A stretch of 64,000 nucleotides of DNA from the NCBI RefSeq assembly GCF_003970915.1, contig NZ_RXOF01000007.1, forward strand, positions 1-64,000. Reading direction: 5' to 3'. The DNA comes from Hymenobacter gummosus (GTDB taxonomy: Bacteria > Bacteroidota > Bacteroidia > Cytophagales > Hymenobacteraceae). The notes beneath the pieces are model-generated. The model did no database searches and was not told the origin of the DNA. It saw nothing but the letters and a program-made list of their open reading frames with translations. Position 1 is the stretch's first letter, and each line of letters opens with the position of its first letter. Positions 32,701 to 40,265 of this stretch are shown piece by piece. The position numbers were made by a program, and so were the translations under genes.

Positions 32701-35700
32701 TTCGACGAGGCCGTTACGCCCGTCAGGTTGGTAATGCTCCACAGCCCGCTTTCGGTCGACAGCAGCGCCGGGTTGGTGCTGCTGAGGCGCACCCGGTACA
32801 GGCTGCCCGTTGCGGCCGAAGCCGGCACCGTCACGCTGACCGAGCTGCTGCCGGTGCCCGTGAAGCTGCGCGTGCCGATAACCGTCGGCGCGGCAAAGGA
32901 GCCGTTTTCATCCGACAGCTCGGCCGATACCGTGCCGCCGGCCGTCAGGCCGCTGCCGTCCACCGTGAAGCCGAGGCTCAGCACGTTGCCGGCGCAGGTC
33001 TGCCGCGCGGCGCTGGAGTTCAGCACCAGCGTGGGGGCGCCCGGCTGCACCGTCACCTGAGCGGTGGTAGAGGCCGAGCACGAGCCCAGCGTTACCGTCA
33101 GCGTGTAGGTGCCCGAGTTGCTGGTCGTGGCGTTGTTGAAGTTCAGCGTGGGGCTGCTGCCGGTGCTCACGTTGCCGAAGCCCGGCACGCTCCACGCGTA
33201 CGTAGCCCCGCTCACGGCCTGGGCCGTCAGCGTCACGGTGCCGCCCGTGGCCACCGGCGAGTTGCTGGTCAGCACGGCTGCCGTCGGCGTGGCGTTGATG
33301 GTCAGGTTCGAGCCGTTGTCGTTGATGCTCTGCACCGCGGGGCTGCTACCCACGATGCGCACGCGGTAGCCCGCGCCGGGCGCGGTGCCGAGCGGGAAGG
33401 TCACCGGAATCGAGCCGGAGCCCTGGCCGCTGAAGCTCACCGAGCCGATGCTCATCGGCGCGGCAAAGGAGCCGCTGGCGTCCGACAGCTGGGCCGTCAG
33501 CACGTTGCCGGCGGCGAAGTTGTTGCCCGTCACGCTGTAGCCCACGTTGCGGGTGGCGCCGGCGCAGAACGTGCCGCTAAACTGCACCACGCTCAGAATC
33601 GGGTCGGTGGAGGGCTGCACCGTCACCTGCGTCGTCGCGGCCACGCTCTGGCAGCCGCCCACCGTCACGTACAGGGTGTAGGTGCCCTGGTTGGCGTTCT
33701 GCGTGGCGTTGGTGATAATGGGGTTCTGCTGGGTCGAAGCGAAGTTCGGCCCCAGCCACTGGTACGTAGCTCCCGCCACCGGCTGAGCCATCAGCTGAAT
33801 GGTGCCGCCGTAAGGCACCGGCGAGTTCGACGAAGCCACCGCCACCGGCCGCTGAATCAGGCTGATGTTCGCCCCATTGTCGGTCTGGCTGGTCACGCTG
33901 GGGCTGGAGGCCACTAGGCGCACCCGGTAGCCCGTGCCCGTGGGCGTGGCGGCCGGGAAGGTCACCAGCACCGAGCCGGAACCCTGCCCGCTGAAGTTCA
34001 CCGAGCCAATGTCCGTGGGCGAAGCAAACGAGCCGGCCGCGTCCGACAGCTGGGCCGTCAGCACGTTGCCGCTGCCGAATACGTTACCCTGCACCGTGAA
34101 GCCCACGTTGAGCGAGTTGCCGGCGCAGCCGTTGTAGCTGAACTGGGCGATGGTGAGAATCGGCTGGGCCGAGGGCTGCACCGTCACCCGCACCGAGGCC
34201 GAGTCTTGGCAGCCCCCGCTGTTCTGCACGTACACGTAGTAGCGGCCGCTCTGGCTGGGCTGGGCGTTATTGAGGCTCAGCGTGGCGCCGCTGCCCACGT
34301 AGCCGGTGCCGCCGGCCGCGTACTGCACGTACCACTGGTAGCTGCTCTGCCCGGCTGGCCCGGCCGTGAGCTGAATCGTGCCGTTGTAGGGCACCGAGGT
34401 CTGGGCCGCGGCGGCCGTAGCCACCGGCGTCGGGCGCACCGTCAGGTTCACGCCGTTGTCGGTACCCGTTACGGGCGGATTCGTGGCCACCACCCGGATG
34501 CGGTAGCCCGTGCCGGCCGGGGTGCGGAAGGCAATGCTGTCGGTCAGCACGCCGCCGTTGGCGTTCAGCGAGCTGCTGCTGCCGTACAGGCGGCTGTTGG
34601 CCGAGAAGACCCCGTTGGCGTCCGAAAGCTGGAACTTAAACTGGTTGCCGGCCAAATAGGCGCTGGTGTTCGTGGTGAACGGCACCGAAATAAAGGTGCT
34701 GGCGCAGAACGAACTGGGCGACACCGTGCCGGTGGCAATGGTGGGCGGGTAGGCGTAGCTGGCCGCCGAGCAGGCCGTGCCGCCCGGCGTCGTCACGCAG
34801 ATCTGCCCCGTAGTGCCCCCGGCCGGCGCCGACACCGTAATCTGGGTCCCGGAGTTGACCACGAAGCCCGGCGCGGCGGTGCCGTTGAAGGTCACGGCCG
34901 TGGCGCCCGTCAGGTTCGTGCCGGTGATGACCACGCTGGTGCCCGGCGCCCCGCCCGCGGGCGTGAAGCTGGTAATGGTGGGCCCGGCGCAGTTGAAGTA
35001 GTAAGCCCCCGCGCCCGAAATGATGGCGTACTGCCCGGCCGCGTTCTGAATGACGATGCGCACCACCCGCGCGCTGACCGGTGCGGCCAGCGTCCGGGCC
35101 ACCAGCGTGGTGGCATTCGCCACGAAGCTGGCCGAGTAGGTGTCCACCGTGGTGAAGGTGCCGTTGATGGCCGGGGCCGTCTGCAGCAGCAGCGTGAAGT
35201 TGCTGGTGTTGCTGGGCGTGAGCTTGTAGCGCACCTCGCTGATGGTCTGGGCCGCGCCCATATCGGCCTGCAGCAGGCTACCGTTGTAGCCGTAGAAGGA
35301 GTTGCTGGTGTTGGGCGAGGCCGGGTCGGCGTTGAAGGCCGTTTCTACCAGCCCGTTGGTGCTGCCACCGTAGTTGTAGCTGCTGGCCGGCAGGCCGGCC
35401 GCGAAGTTGGTCGAGGAGGCGCAGCCGTTCTTGAGGAAGCTGCGGTTGGTTACCAGGCTCCACTTACCGTTGGCGTCGCGCGTCCGCACAAAGAAGCGGT
35501 GCGCGCCGTCCGTCAGGCCCGAGGCGTCGGCCACGAAGCCGAAACCGGCTAGATCCGGCGCCGGCGCGGCCACCGGTACGTCAGTGCCGCTGCCGAAGCC
35601 GGGGTCAGTGTCGAAGTAGTACTCAATCTTGGTGATGTTCGGCGCGGCGGCCGGCACGGGCTCGTAGTAGAAGGGCCGGGCCGTGGTCAGGCTCCAGCGC

Positions 35701-36689
35701 CCACTTGCGTCGCGCGAGCGGACGCTGATGGTATGGAAGCCCGTGCTCAGCGCGCCTACCGGGATGGAAACAGCCACGCCCGCCACGTCCAGGCCGGCCG
35801 TGATGGGCACGTCGGTGCCCTGGCCGAAGCCCGGGTCCGCGTCGAGGAAGTATTCCACCTTGGTCACGTTCACCGCCGTAGCGGCGGCCGGCTCGTAGTA
35901 GAAGGTGCGGCGCGTGGTCAGGCTCCAGTTGCCGTTGGCGTCGCGGGTGCGCACGCCCAGGCTGTGGAAACCCGTGGCGAGGCTGCTCACGTCGTAGCTG
36001 AAGGCCAGCCCGCTCACGTCGGTGGCCGGCGAGGTCACCGGAATGTCGGTGGCCGCCCCAAAGCCCGGATCGGTGTCGACGAAGTACTCGGCCTTGTTGA
36101 TGTTCACGGCCGTAGCCGCGGCCGGCTCGTAGTAGAACGTGCGCCGGGTCGTGAGGCTCCACTGCCCGTTGGCGTCCCTGGAGCGGACGCCCACCACGTG
36201 GAAGCCGGTGCTCAGCGTGCTCACGTTCAGCGAGAACGTGACGCCGGCCAGGTCGGTGCCGGCCGTCACGGGCACGTCGGTGGCCAGGCCGAACCCGGGG
36301 TCGGTATCGACGAAGTACTCCACCTTGTTCACGTTGGCGGCGGTGGCCGCCAGCGGCTCGTAGTAGAAGGTGCGGCGCGTGGTGAGGCTCCACTGCCCGC
36401 CGGCGTCCTTGGTGCGGACGCTCAGGCGGTGGAAGCCCGCGCTCAGCCCGCTCACGTCGTGCGTGAACGAGAGGCCGGCCAGATCGGCCGCGGGGGTGCT
36501 GATGGTGATGGGCGTGGCGGCGCCGAAGCCGGGGTCGGGACTATCCAAATAGTACTCCGCCTGGCTGATGGTTTGCGCCGCCCCGGGTAAGGCGCTGCCC
36601 AGGATGCTGCTCACGAGCAGCATCAGCAGCACGACCGGGCGCCGCAGCCATCCGCCCCACCCCGCGTGTTGTCGGGAAGGGTTTCGCAT
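26787..36689 (-). CDS. Giant T9SS-secreted multi-repeat protein (3300 aa)
   Basis: A 3300-residue exported protein, probably surface-bound. Order: signal peptide (to about residue 38); five units of about 75 residues, each containing YF(V/L)DTDPGFG and SLTTRRTFYYEP (about 40-420); a discoidin-like segment; an IPT/TIG domain (ITSFTPAGGAPGTSVVITGTNLTG); five to six Ig/PKD-like domains (about 700-1510); then 22 units of about 54 residues with the pattern FNGTVAQTIGG...TFHHVT...GVTL...IYVTGNWLNNG (about 1510-2770); a beta-sandwich region; and a type A T9SS tail (LSLYPNPTPGVATLTV ... GVYSLRLHTAQGTLVRRLVKE). It lies 6 nt after the beta-helix gene. Likely adhesin or matrix protein; substrate unknown. 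Confidence 0.9.
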   Translation of the reverse strand: MRNPSRQHAGWGGWLRRPVVLLMLLVSSILGSALPGAAQTISQAEYYLDSPDPGFGAATPITISTPAADLAGLSFTHDVSGLSAGFHRLSVRTKDAGGQWSLTTRRTFYYEPLAATAANVNKVEYFVDTDPGFGLATDVPVTAGTDLAGVTFSLNVSTLSTGFHVVGVRSRDANGQWSLTTRRTFYYEPAAATAVNINKAEYFVDTDPGFGAATDIPVTSPATDVSGLAFSYDVSSLATGFHSLGVRTRDANGNWSLTTRRTFYYEPAAATAVNVTKVEYFLDADPGFGQGTDVPITAGLDVAGVAVSIPVGALSTGFHTISVRSRDASGRWSLTTARPFYYEPVPAAAPNITKIEYYFDTDPGFGSGTDVPVAAPAPDLAGFGFVADASGLTDGAHRFFVRTRDANGKWSLVTNRSFLKNGCASSTNFAAGLPASSYNYGGSTNGLVETAFNADPASPNTSNSFYGYNGSLLQADMGAAQTISEVRYKLTPSNTSNFTLLLQTAPAINGTFTTVDTYSASFVANATTLVARTLAAPVSARVVRIVIQNAAGQYAIISGAGAYYFNCAGPTITSFTPAGGAPGTSVVITGTNLTGATAVTFNGTAAPGFVVNSGTQITVSAPAGGTTGQICVTTPGGTACSAASYAYPPTIATGTVSPSSFCASTFISVPFTTNTSAYLAGNQFKFQLSDANGVFSANSRLYGSSSSLNANGGVLTDSIAFRTPAGTGYRIRVVATNPPVTGTDNGVNLTVRPTPVATAAAAQTSVPYNGTIQLTAGPAGQSSYQWYVQYAAGGTGYVGSGATLSLNNAQPSQSGRYYVYVQNSGGCQDSASVRVTVQPSAQPILTIAQFSYNGCAGNSLNVGFTVQGNVFGSGNVLTAQLSDAAGSFASPTDIGSVNFSGQGSGSVLVTFPAATPTGTGYRVRLVASSPSVTSQTDNGANISLIQRPVAVASSNSPVPYGGTIQLMAQPVAGATYQWLGPNFASTQQNPIITNATQNANQGTYTLYVTVGGCQSVAATTQVTVQPSTDPILSVVQFSGTFCAGATRNVGYSVTGNNFAAGNVLTAQLSDASGSFAAPMSIGSVSFSGQGSGSIPVTFPLGTAPGAGYRVRIVGSSPAVQSINDNGSNLTINATPTAAVLTSNSPVATGGTVTLTAQAVSGATYAWSVPGFGNVSTGSSPTLNFNNATTSNSGTYTLTVTLGSCSASTTAQVTVQPGAPTLVLNSSAARQTCAGNVLSLGFTVDGSGLTAGGTVSAELSDENGSFAAPTVIGTRSFTGTGSSSVSVTVPASAATGSLYRVRLSSTNPALLSTESGLWSITNLTGVTASSNSPVAAGGTIQLTSAGVPAGATIQWSGPNFSSSQPNPQIQNASQANAGSYTLNVTQGGCTIGRTITVSIGQPVASVTTGQFSGAYCPGSALSVPFSTQGVFGAGNVFTALLSDANGSFASPTSIGTLSLSGSGISGSIAATIPAGAAVGSGYRIRVDASAPATSSSNDNGTNLAVQSVSFTWTGGFSTNWFDARNWSCGQVPTATSNVIISTGTYYPIVTGTGAAVSNITVVSGATFQVSSTLTIYGNVVSNGIWLTGGSYVFAGSGTQTVGGSSAVYFGGVTINAGAVMSLATNIYVSGGWVNNGTTSNGFIGGSYFVDFNGTVAQLIGGSAVTNFYSVVISNTAGGLTLNQNIYVLGNWTNNGATSNSFVGGSYVTTFAGTINQIIGGTQVTNFGGLTILNTAGGVTLSTGIGLGGAFVNNGQFVVGVQSVAFNGTVVQTIGGSAQTTFYHVTINNTVGVTLVSNIYVRGDWLNNGQFTAGSYTVVFNGTVAQLIGGSQVTNFYDVTFQNPVSVTLHQDIYVLGGFVNTGVFYGYYLTGGVPTGHFVRFGGSTAQVVTTNATTYFWHFYVGNAAGVSLASNIYVAGNYYLYSGSFAAGSYTVYFNGLGGYVQTVGGYTSLSFYGWNIVSGTEVRLLQNVTWLGSFVNNGVFYGYNLVGGVYTGYTSVFGGSAAQVISGTGVYNFWHVTWNNLVSVTLQQNVYVLGNWLNNGGFVHGGYTVYFDGPAAQLIGGSVNTTFYHVSVGNLVSVTLAQPITVLGNWSGLGVFLGGSYLVYFNGSAAQTITASADTRFYNIRFQNPASVTLLSDLYLTGNWVNDGGFVAGGYGVYFSGTALQTIGGTALSQFHHLTISPLANVRIDRAVTVLGDWTTNGTFLANGYVVTFAGTVNQIIGGSIVVPFYGIVINNTVSVTLAQDIRVRGGWVNNGVFVPATYTVYFDGTVAQLIGGTAVTTFHHINILNTVGVTLGGPIFVTGNWLNNGLFTVAGYLVTFNGTVAQTIGGTAVTVFNGLTFNNAVGVSLLNDIRVRGDLRNLALFAAGAHTVYFDGSVAQGIYCPSGTLTFHDVTFANALGVTLHDNIFVTGNWLNNGGFLANGKRVTFKGSGLQTIGGSVATTFHHLTLAAGANVRIDRAITLLGNWLNEGATFVANGFAVLFNGTVAQTIGGTALTVFHHLTLGNLVGVSLDYDVDLTGNFVNTGIFCGCGKKTRFVGTVAQTITCTSGNTRFHDVTFDNAAGVTLLDAIGVTGNWVNNGGFLAGGQLVLFSGTALQTIGGTALTSFWNVQITNAVNVQLLRDIVVGGYWLNSGIFSGNGYLVTFNGSAQQTITTTGTSAKTTFHHVTWANPVGCVLGGDIYVTGNWLCNGPFNPATYTVYFTGTLAQTIGGTSQIRFYGLNVQNTVGLSCNGPVYLYGNLTNGGLVNVGTYPWYCVGTAAQTFGGTTTTPLRFYDLLIQNGSGVALTSAYGVTHVLTLTSGNLASDGFLTLHSTATGTAMVVNPAGGGLVTGRSTMERFITGVATTGYRHYASPMQLGSATVNEFADDLPVFELNPAYNTQGNTVTPFPTFYQYDETRLNGSANFFDRGWMVPTSSDNLLPLRGYSAMTDPSTTVDISGVLQNGAVSIPLSRGGQSGSGWNLLGNPYPAPIDWDLVPATAGLDKALYVYVPSGRYTGAYRSYVNGIGQNGGSKDLAAMQGFFVRATAAAATVSMTNAVRHTTYLSPAFDRQASGSGNGPAAGLKPLLRLEARNAQGQADETVLYFDPQAGPGYQANFDAYKVQLNGNGRPSLWSKTATDALSINGLPSLASAGVVPLGLRVSQNGAHTLVLTALQNLPGTQVMLEDRLLGRRQDLALDSVYSFTMHPDSTRQRFFLWFQPRVTSTGPAQLQASLSLYPNPTPGVATLTVAGLKETGTVKAEVLNTVGQVVRTISLPVRQGLISQELNLRELPTGVYSLRLHTAQGTLVRRLVKE
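30139..30170. repeat. In-frame octamer array inside giant gene
   Basis: Four 8-nt words (GGTGAAAT, GGTGAGAT, GGTGAAAT, TGTGAAAG) lie within repeat unit 11 of the giant gene. On the coding strand they supply the codons for LSQFHHLTIS using TTT, TCA, CAA and ATT, which differ from the GC-rich codons of the other units. The words look like those of the intergenic arrays. Confidence 0.6.
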
Positions 36690-36695
36690 GGCCGG

Positions 36696-37664
36696 TTAGT
36701 TGTTCGAGCGGGTGCTCAGGTTCACGTTCAGCGTGTTGCCGCTCAGCGTCTGGTTGAACTGGTAAATGCTCGGAATGGCCGGGATGCCCGAGAGCTTGTA
36801 GGGCGTGTTGCCGCCGAAGGCGCCGATGTCGGTGCCGCCCGAGCCGGTGCCGCGGGCCGGGTTGGTGCCGGCTTTCAGCTGGTACCAGGCGTCGAACTGC
36901 GTGGTGCCGGGCGCGAGGGTAAAGACCGAGGCCTGGGGCACGTTGTTCTGGTTGCTGTTGGCCGTCGAGAAGCCCGCCTGCGCGCTGATGTTGTAGGAGT
37001 ACAGGTTGTTGTTGGGCTGAAAGGCACCGGCGAAGTAGTTGTTGCGCACGTTGAAGTTGTCGATGTTCACCGCGCTCAGAAACACGTTGTTCACCGCCTC
37101 CCCGGCCACGTTGGCCCCCAGGCTGCTGGAGCTGGTAAACATGTTGTTGGTGACGAGCACGTTGTTGGCCGCGTTGCCCCAGTGCTGCAGGCCCCCGGCA
37201 TAGTTCTGCCGGATGTTGATGTTGCTGCTGGTCGCGTACCCGACGTAAATCCAGCTGGCCACGTAGCAGCGCTGCAGGCTCACGTTGCTGGCCCCGATGT
37301 AAGCCTGGCTGCTTATCGTCAGCCCCGCTACGCTAGCCCCGGCGCTGCCGCTGCTGAAGTACAGGGTGCTGATGGTAGCCGAAAGGGGGTTGGCCTGCAG
37401 GCCCGTGTTCTGGCCCAGGAAGTAGCCCGGCCCCACCACCGACACATTTTTGGTGATGTTCAGGTTGCCGTAGCTGTCACTGGAGGGCTCCAGTTGGATA
37501 ATGTCACCGGCCGTGGCCGCGTCGTGGGCCGCCTGGGCGGTGCTGTAGATGTTGGTGCCGGTGATACCCGAGTTGTTCACGCGGCGGATGGTCTGGGCCT
37601 GAGTCGACAGCGCGGCGGCCGTCAGCAGCAAGCAGGTCAGCAGGGAAGCGTACAGCTTTTTCAT
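36696..37664 (-). CDS. Exported right-handed beta-helix protein
   Basis: A 322-residue secreted or periplasmic protein. The signal peptide (MKKLYASLLTCLLLTAAALS) is followed by TIRRVNNSGITGTNIYSTAQAAHDAATAGDIIQLEPS, the usual entry to pectate-lyase-like parallel beta-helices. Short Asn-rich rungs follow (ITKNVSVVGPGYFLG, NINIRQNYAGGLQHWG, NVLVTNNMFTSSSS, NFNVRNNYFAGAF). No catalytic triad of polysaccharide lyases is evident, and there is no T9SS tail. It lies between the PID-CTERM peptide gene (38 nt upstream) and the giant protein gene (6 nt downstream), so the three are probably one operon. Confidence 0.85.
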   Translation of the reverse strand: MKKLYASLLTCLLLTAAALSTQAQTIRRVNNSGITGTNIYSTAQAAHDAATAGDIIQLEPSSDSYGNLNITKNVSVVGPGYFLGQNTGLQANPLSATISTLYFSSGSAGASVAGLTISSQAYIGASNVSLQRCYVASWIYVGYATSSNINIRQNYAGGLQHWGNAANNVLVTNNMFTSSSSLGANVAGEAVNNVFLSAVNIDNFNVRNNYFAGAFQPNNNLYSYNISAQAGFSTANSNQNNVPQASVFTLAPGTTQFDAWYQLKAGTNPARGTGSGGTDIGAFGGNTPYKLSGIPAIPSIYQFNQTLSGNTLNVNLSTRSNN

Positions 37665-37702
37665 AGGTAAAGAGGAAGAGTGTGTGGCGCGGAAAAATGC
37701 AA

Positions 37703-37927
37703 TCAGGCCCGGCGACGCGGGCGCAGTTGCCGAAGGGTGTAGGCCGCCCCGCCGAGCAGCAGCAGCGCGGCCCCGCCGTCGAGGGGCACGGCCGTGGGGT
37801 CGGGGGCGCCGGGTGTGGGGCCGCCCGAGCCGGGGTCCGTCTGGGCCAGGGCGGCCGGGCCGGCGAGCAGGGCAATCAGCAGCGCGCCCCAGGGACGGAA
37901 GCGGCGCGGGTAGATGGGGGTGTTCAT
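37703..37927 (-). CDS. PID-CTERM-type sorted small exported protein
   Basis: A 74-residue protein. The signal peptide (to about residue 28, GPAALAQ) is followed by a short Gly/Pro/Asp-rich linker (DPGSGGPTPGAPDPTA) and the C-terminal sorting signal VPLDGGAALLLLGGAAYTLRQLRPRRRA: a P-x-DGG motif, a hydrophobic helix and a basic tail. This is the layout of PID-CTERM proteins, which are thought to be processed by an exosortase-type enzyme. No exosortase is encoded in this window. First gene of the three-gene unit with the beta-helix and giant proteins. Confidence 0.75.
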   Translation of the reverse strand: MNTPIYPRRFRPWGALLIALLAGPAALAQTDPGSGGPTPGAPDPTAVPLDGGAALLLLGGAAYTLRQLRPRRRA

Positions 37928-38148
37928 GGCTCTGAAAAACAGCGTTGGCGGGGCGCAGCGCACCAACCGGGCGGGCTGGTACCGAATCCAGTCAATAGAC
38001 TTTTTCAGATGTAAAATTGACCTCTTCCCGCCCCCTTGCGCAATCCGTAAGCAGGGGCATTTTGGCCTCCGGGCCAGTACGGAGCCGGTTTTCCGTAGCC
38101 CACGGTAGCCGCCCCCGGGCTGCGGCACGCCGGGCCGGTCAAGGGCAT

Positions 38149-38184
38149 AAAAAAAGCCCTTCCGAAGCATCGAAAGGGCTTTTT
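38149..38184. terminator. Terminator after VbhA-like gene
   Basis: AAAAAGCCCTT (38151-38161) pairs with AAGGGCTTTTT (38174-38184), flanked by A- and T-runs. It terminates the leftward gene at 38201 and separates it from the PID-CTERM operon. Confidence 0.85.
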
Positions 38185-38200
38185 AGGGCGAATCAGTAAG

Positions 38201-38473
38201 CTAAGCAGCGCGGCTCAGCCGCTCGCGTTGCACTACCGCATCAAAGGCTTTGGTTTCGGGCCGGGGCGGATGGCCCAGGCCGGCCAAGTCCTCTATGGTC
38301 AGTTCGCCATCAATGTAGCGCTGCAGTTCGGTCAGGATGGAGGCCGCCGGTAGCGTGCCCCCCAGGGCGGCCACGGCAATGCCCCACTCGGCGTGGTTCT
38401 GCCGCTTGCGCCGGGCAGCCTGCTCGTCCTCGGGCAGGTCTGCCGGTATGGCTCTGAAATATTTACTTTCCAT
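38201..38473 (-). CDS. VbhA-like antitoxin (no toxin partner seen)
   Basis: A 90-residue protein starting MESKYFRAIPADLPEDEQA. The segment NHAEWGIAVAALGGTLPAASILTELQRYIDGELTIEDLAGL resembles the VbhA antitoxin fold, with a C-terminal (Y)xxGELTIEDL helix. In true Fic-inhibiting VbhA proteins an S/TxxxE(G/N) motif blocks the toxin; here the matching position looks changed (AVAALGG), so inhibition may be lost. No Fic-domain gene lies nearby in the window. It could be an orphan antitoxin or an unrelated helical protein. Confidence 0.5.
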   Translation of the reverse strand: MESKYFRAIPADLPEDEQAARRKRQNHAEWGIAVAALGGTLPAASILTELQRYIDGELTIEDLAGLGHPPRPETKAFDAVVQRERLSRAA

Positions 38474-38651
38474 TGACTTCAATGCTATTGTCTCATTTCC
38501 GTCTATACGCAAAACTGTCGGGCTGGATTCCGTTTGACTTTTCCAGGCCGCTGGGACCGTCGCCAACAAACAGTTGTTTTGCCTTGCCACGACCGCAACA
38601 TTTCGGCCCCGGAAGCAGTACACTTTTGCCTAACCAAAACCCGTTCCCACC

Positions 38652-39629
38652 ATGGCAAATTACAATCAGCACCGCGACGAGGAGCGCTACGAAAGCCGTA
38701 GCCGCAACCAGCAGAACTCGGACGGCATGGGCCGCATGCAGGGCCGCAGCTCGTCGCAGTACGACAACCAGGACCGAGGCTCCCGCTCGGGCATGTCGTC
38801 GTACGATGACTACCAAGACCGCGACTACTCCGGCCGCGGCATGAATTCTGGCATGTCGTCGGGCCGCAGCGGCATGTCCGGCATGGGCATGTCGGGCATG
38901 AACTCCGGCATAGACCGCGACGACTACCGCGGCGGCCGCGGCATGCAACAAAGCAGCACGGGCCGCTCCGATTACGGCATGGGCTCGGGCATGGACCAGG
39001 ACTACGGCCGCGGCGGCATGTCGGGCCGGAGCGGCATGGATATGTCCGAGCGCGGCGGCTACGGCAGCGGCCGCAATTCGTCGATGGGCATGTCGTCGTA
39101 CGACCGGGACTCCTCGCGCGACATGGGCCGCATGAGCCGCGGCAACTCCGACATGGACTACGACGGCTACGGCAGCCAGAATTACTCCTCCTCGCGCCGC
39201 GGGATGAGCCCTGGCATGGGCAATGGCTACGGCAGCGACTATTCCGAGCGCGAAGACATGAGCTCCTCGTACGGCCGCAACAGCTCCTACGGGCGCGGCA
39301 GCTACGACAACACCGACGACTACCAGGGCGGCAGCATGAACCGTCGCAACCGCGACTCCGATAATAACATGGGCCGCAACATGAATTCGGGTATGTCGTC
39401 GGGCATGAGCTCCGGCATGTCGGGCCGCGAGAATTCCTCGTACGGCTCGTCCTACGGTTCCTACGACTCGTCGATGTACGGCCGCAGCGACGACTACGAC
39501 CAGGACCGCGGCATGGGCCGGCGCGGCAGCTCCTCGATGAGCAGCAGCCAGGACTACGGCCGCGGCTGGAACGACGAGGATGACCGCCACGACCGGGGCC
39601 GCGACAACGACCGTCGGGGCCGATACTAG
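38652..39629 (+). CDS. Intrinsically disordered Gly/Ser/Met/Arg/Tyr/Asp-rich protein
   Basis: A 325-residue protein of extreme composition. It has no Lys, Val, Leu, Phe or Cys, a single Ala, Ile, Trp and Pro, and is built from Gly, Ser, Met, Arg, Asp, Tyr, Asn and Gln. Repeated words are GMSSG, SGMSG, GYGS and DYDR/RGMG. There is no signal peptide or fold. All positive charge comes from Arg, spaced with Tyr, as in phase-separating FUS-like domains. I do not recognise a family; a role in condensates, stress or desiccation is inference. The gene has its own terminator, and codon use matches the neighbours. Confidence 0.85.
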   Translation: MANYNQHRDEERYESRSRNQQNSDGMGRMQGRSSSQYDNQDRGSRSGMSSYDDYQDRDYSGRGMNSGMSSGRSGMSGMGMSGMNSGIDRDDYRGGRGMQQSSTGRSDYGMGSGMDQDYGRGGMSGRSGMDMSERGGYGSGRNSSMGMSSYDRDSSRDMGRMSRGNSDMDYDGYGSQNYSSSRRGMSPGMGNGYGSDYSEREDMSSSYGRNSSYGRGSYDNTDDYQGGSMNRRNRDSDNNMGRNMNSGMSSGMSSGMSGRENSSYGSSYGSYDSSMYGRSDDYDQDRGMGRRGSSSMSSSQDYGRGWNDEDDRHDRGRDNDRRGRY

Positions 39630-39650
39630 AGCCTGATTCATCCGGCAGTG

Positions 39651-39687
39651 AAAAGCCGGCGCGGGAGCTTCCCGCGCCGGCTTTTTT
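39651..39687 (+). terminator. Terminator of disordered-protein gene
   Basis: AGCCGGCGCGGGA and its complement form a perfect 13-bp stem with a GCTT loop, flanked by AAA and six U residues. It lies 22 nt after the stop codon of the rightward gene. Confidence 0.9.
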
Positions 39688-39830
39688 GCGTCTGGGACGA
39701 GCGGTTACAGCTTGCCGTCAGCTCTTTAACAACTGGTAAGCATGTTTACCAACGGCTTAATAAACAAGTTTACCAACGTTTTTTGGCTGCTCGGACGCCG
39801 GTCCGCAACTTAGCAAAGCCCTCGTTATTC
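39688..39830. other. Intergenic stretch with GTTTACCAACG direct repeats
   Basis: This AT-richer patch holds a direct repeat GTTTACCAACG (twice, around 39744 and 39769) separated by TTAATAAACAA. No gene is seen. The patch may be a binding site or a degenerate repeat. Confidence 0.4.
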
Positions 39831-39866
39831 CAAGGCTAGTACCTAGACCTAGAATTTAGCTTCCGT

Positions 39867-40022
39867 CCTCAGCTGATTCCGCGCATCGAGCGGCGGAATC
39901 AGCTGAGGGTGGTTGAAAAGCTAGAAGCAGAAAGCTAAAAGCCGGCTGACGTTCCAGAACGAAATTCAACCACCCCTAGCCCCCCCGCCGCTTGATGCGC
40001 GGAATCATCTGAGGAGGGGAAC
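39867..40022. repeat. Repeat family A composite element (156 bp)
   Basis: The left arm CCTCAGCTGATTCCGCGCAT with GGGTGGTTGA pairs with the right arm TCAACCACCC and GATGCGCGGAATCATCTGAG. The right end GAGGAGGGGAACTAG matches the other family A copies. It lies in the gap before the ferredoxin reductase; no gene inside. Confidence 0.7.
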
Positions 40023-40145
40023 TAGCCTGTAGCTTCTACCTCTAGATATTCCTGCGCAACTGAGGATTCCTGTAGTGCTTCGGCCGGGCCGGCGCCACTC
40101 CGCTTTATCTATAGATAGAGCCGTGCGCGTTTCGGACGGCTGGCG

Positions 40146-40153
40146 TACCTTTG
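40146..40153 (+). promoter_or_regulatory. -7 box of ferredoxin reductase operon
   Basis: TACCTTTG fully matches TAnnTTTG. A weak -33 (GTG, 40123-40125) lies 20 nt upstream. The predicted transcript would carry a leader of about 105 nt before the ATG at 40266. Confidence 0.45.
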
Positions 40154-40265
40154 CCCACCGTTGGCGGGCTGCGCGCAACCTCTTGCCCTCGGCAGTGGTT
40201 ATCAGCCTGATTCCAACGGCGCCGCCTTCCCGCAGCCGCGCTCCGCTGACCGTTTTACCCCCGTA

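Noticed and set aside
39688-40265. Search for a tRNA, small RNA or short gene in the gap before the ferredoxin reductase
   Set aside because: Only repeats and a promoter box were found; no cloverleaf or codon-biased frame.
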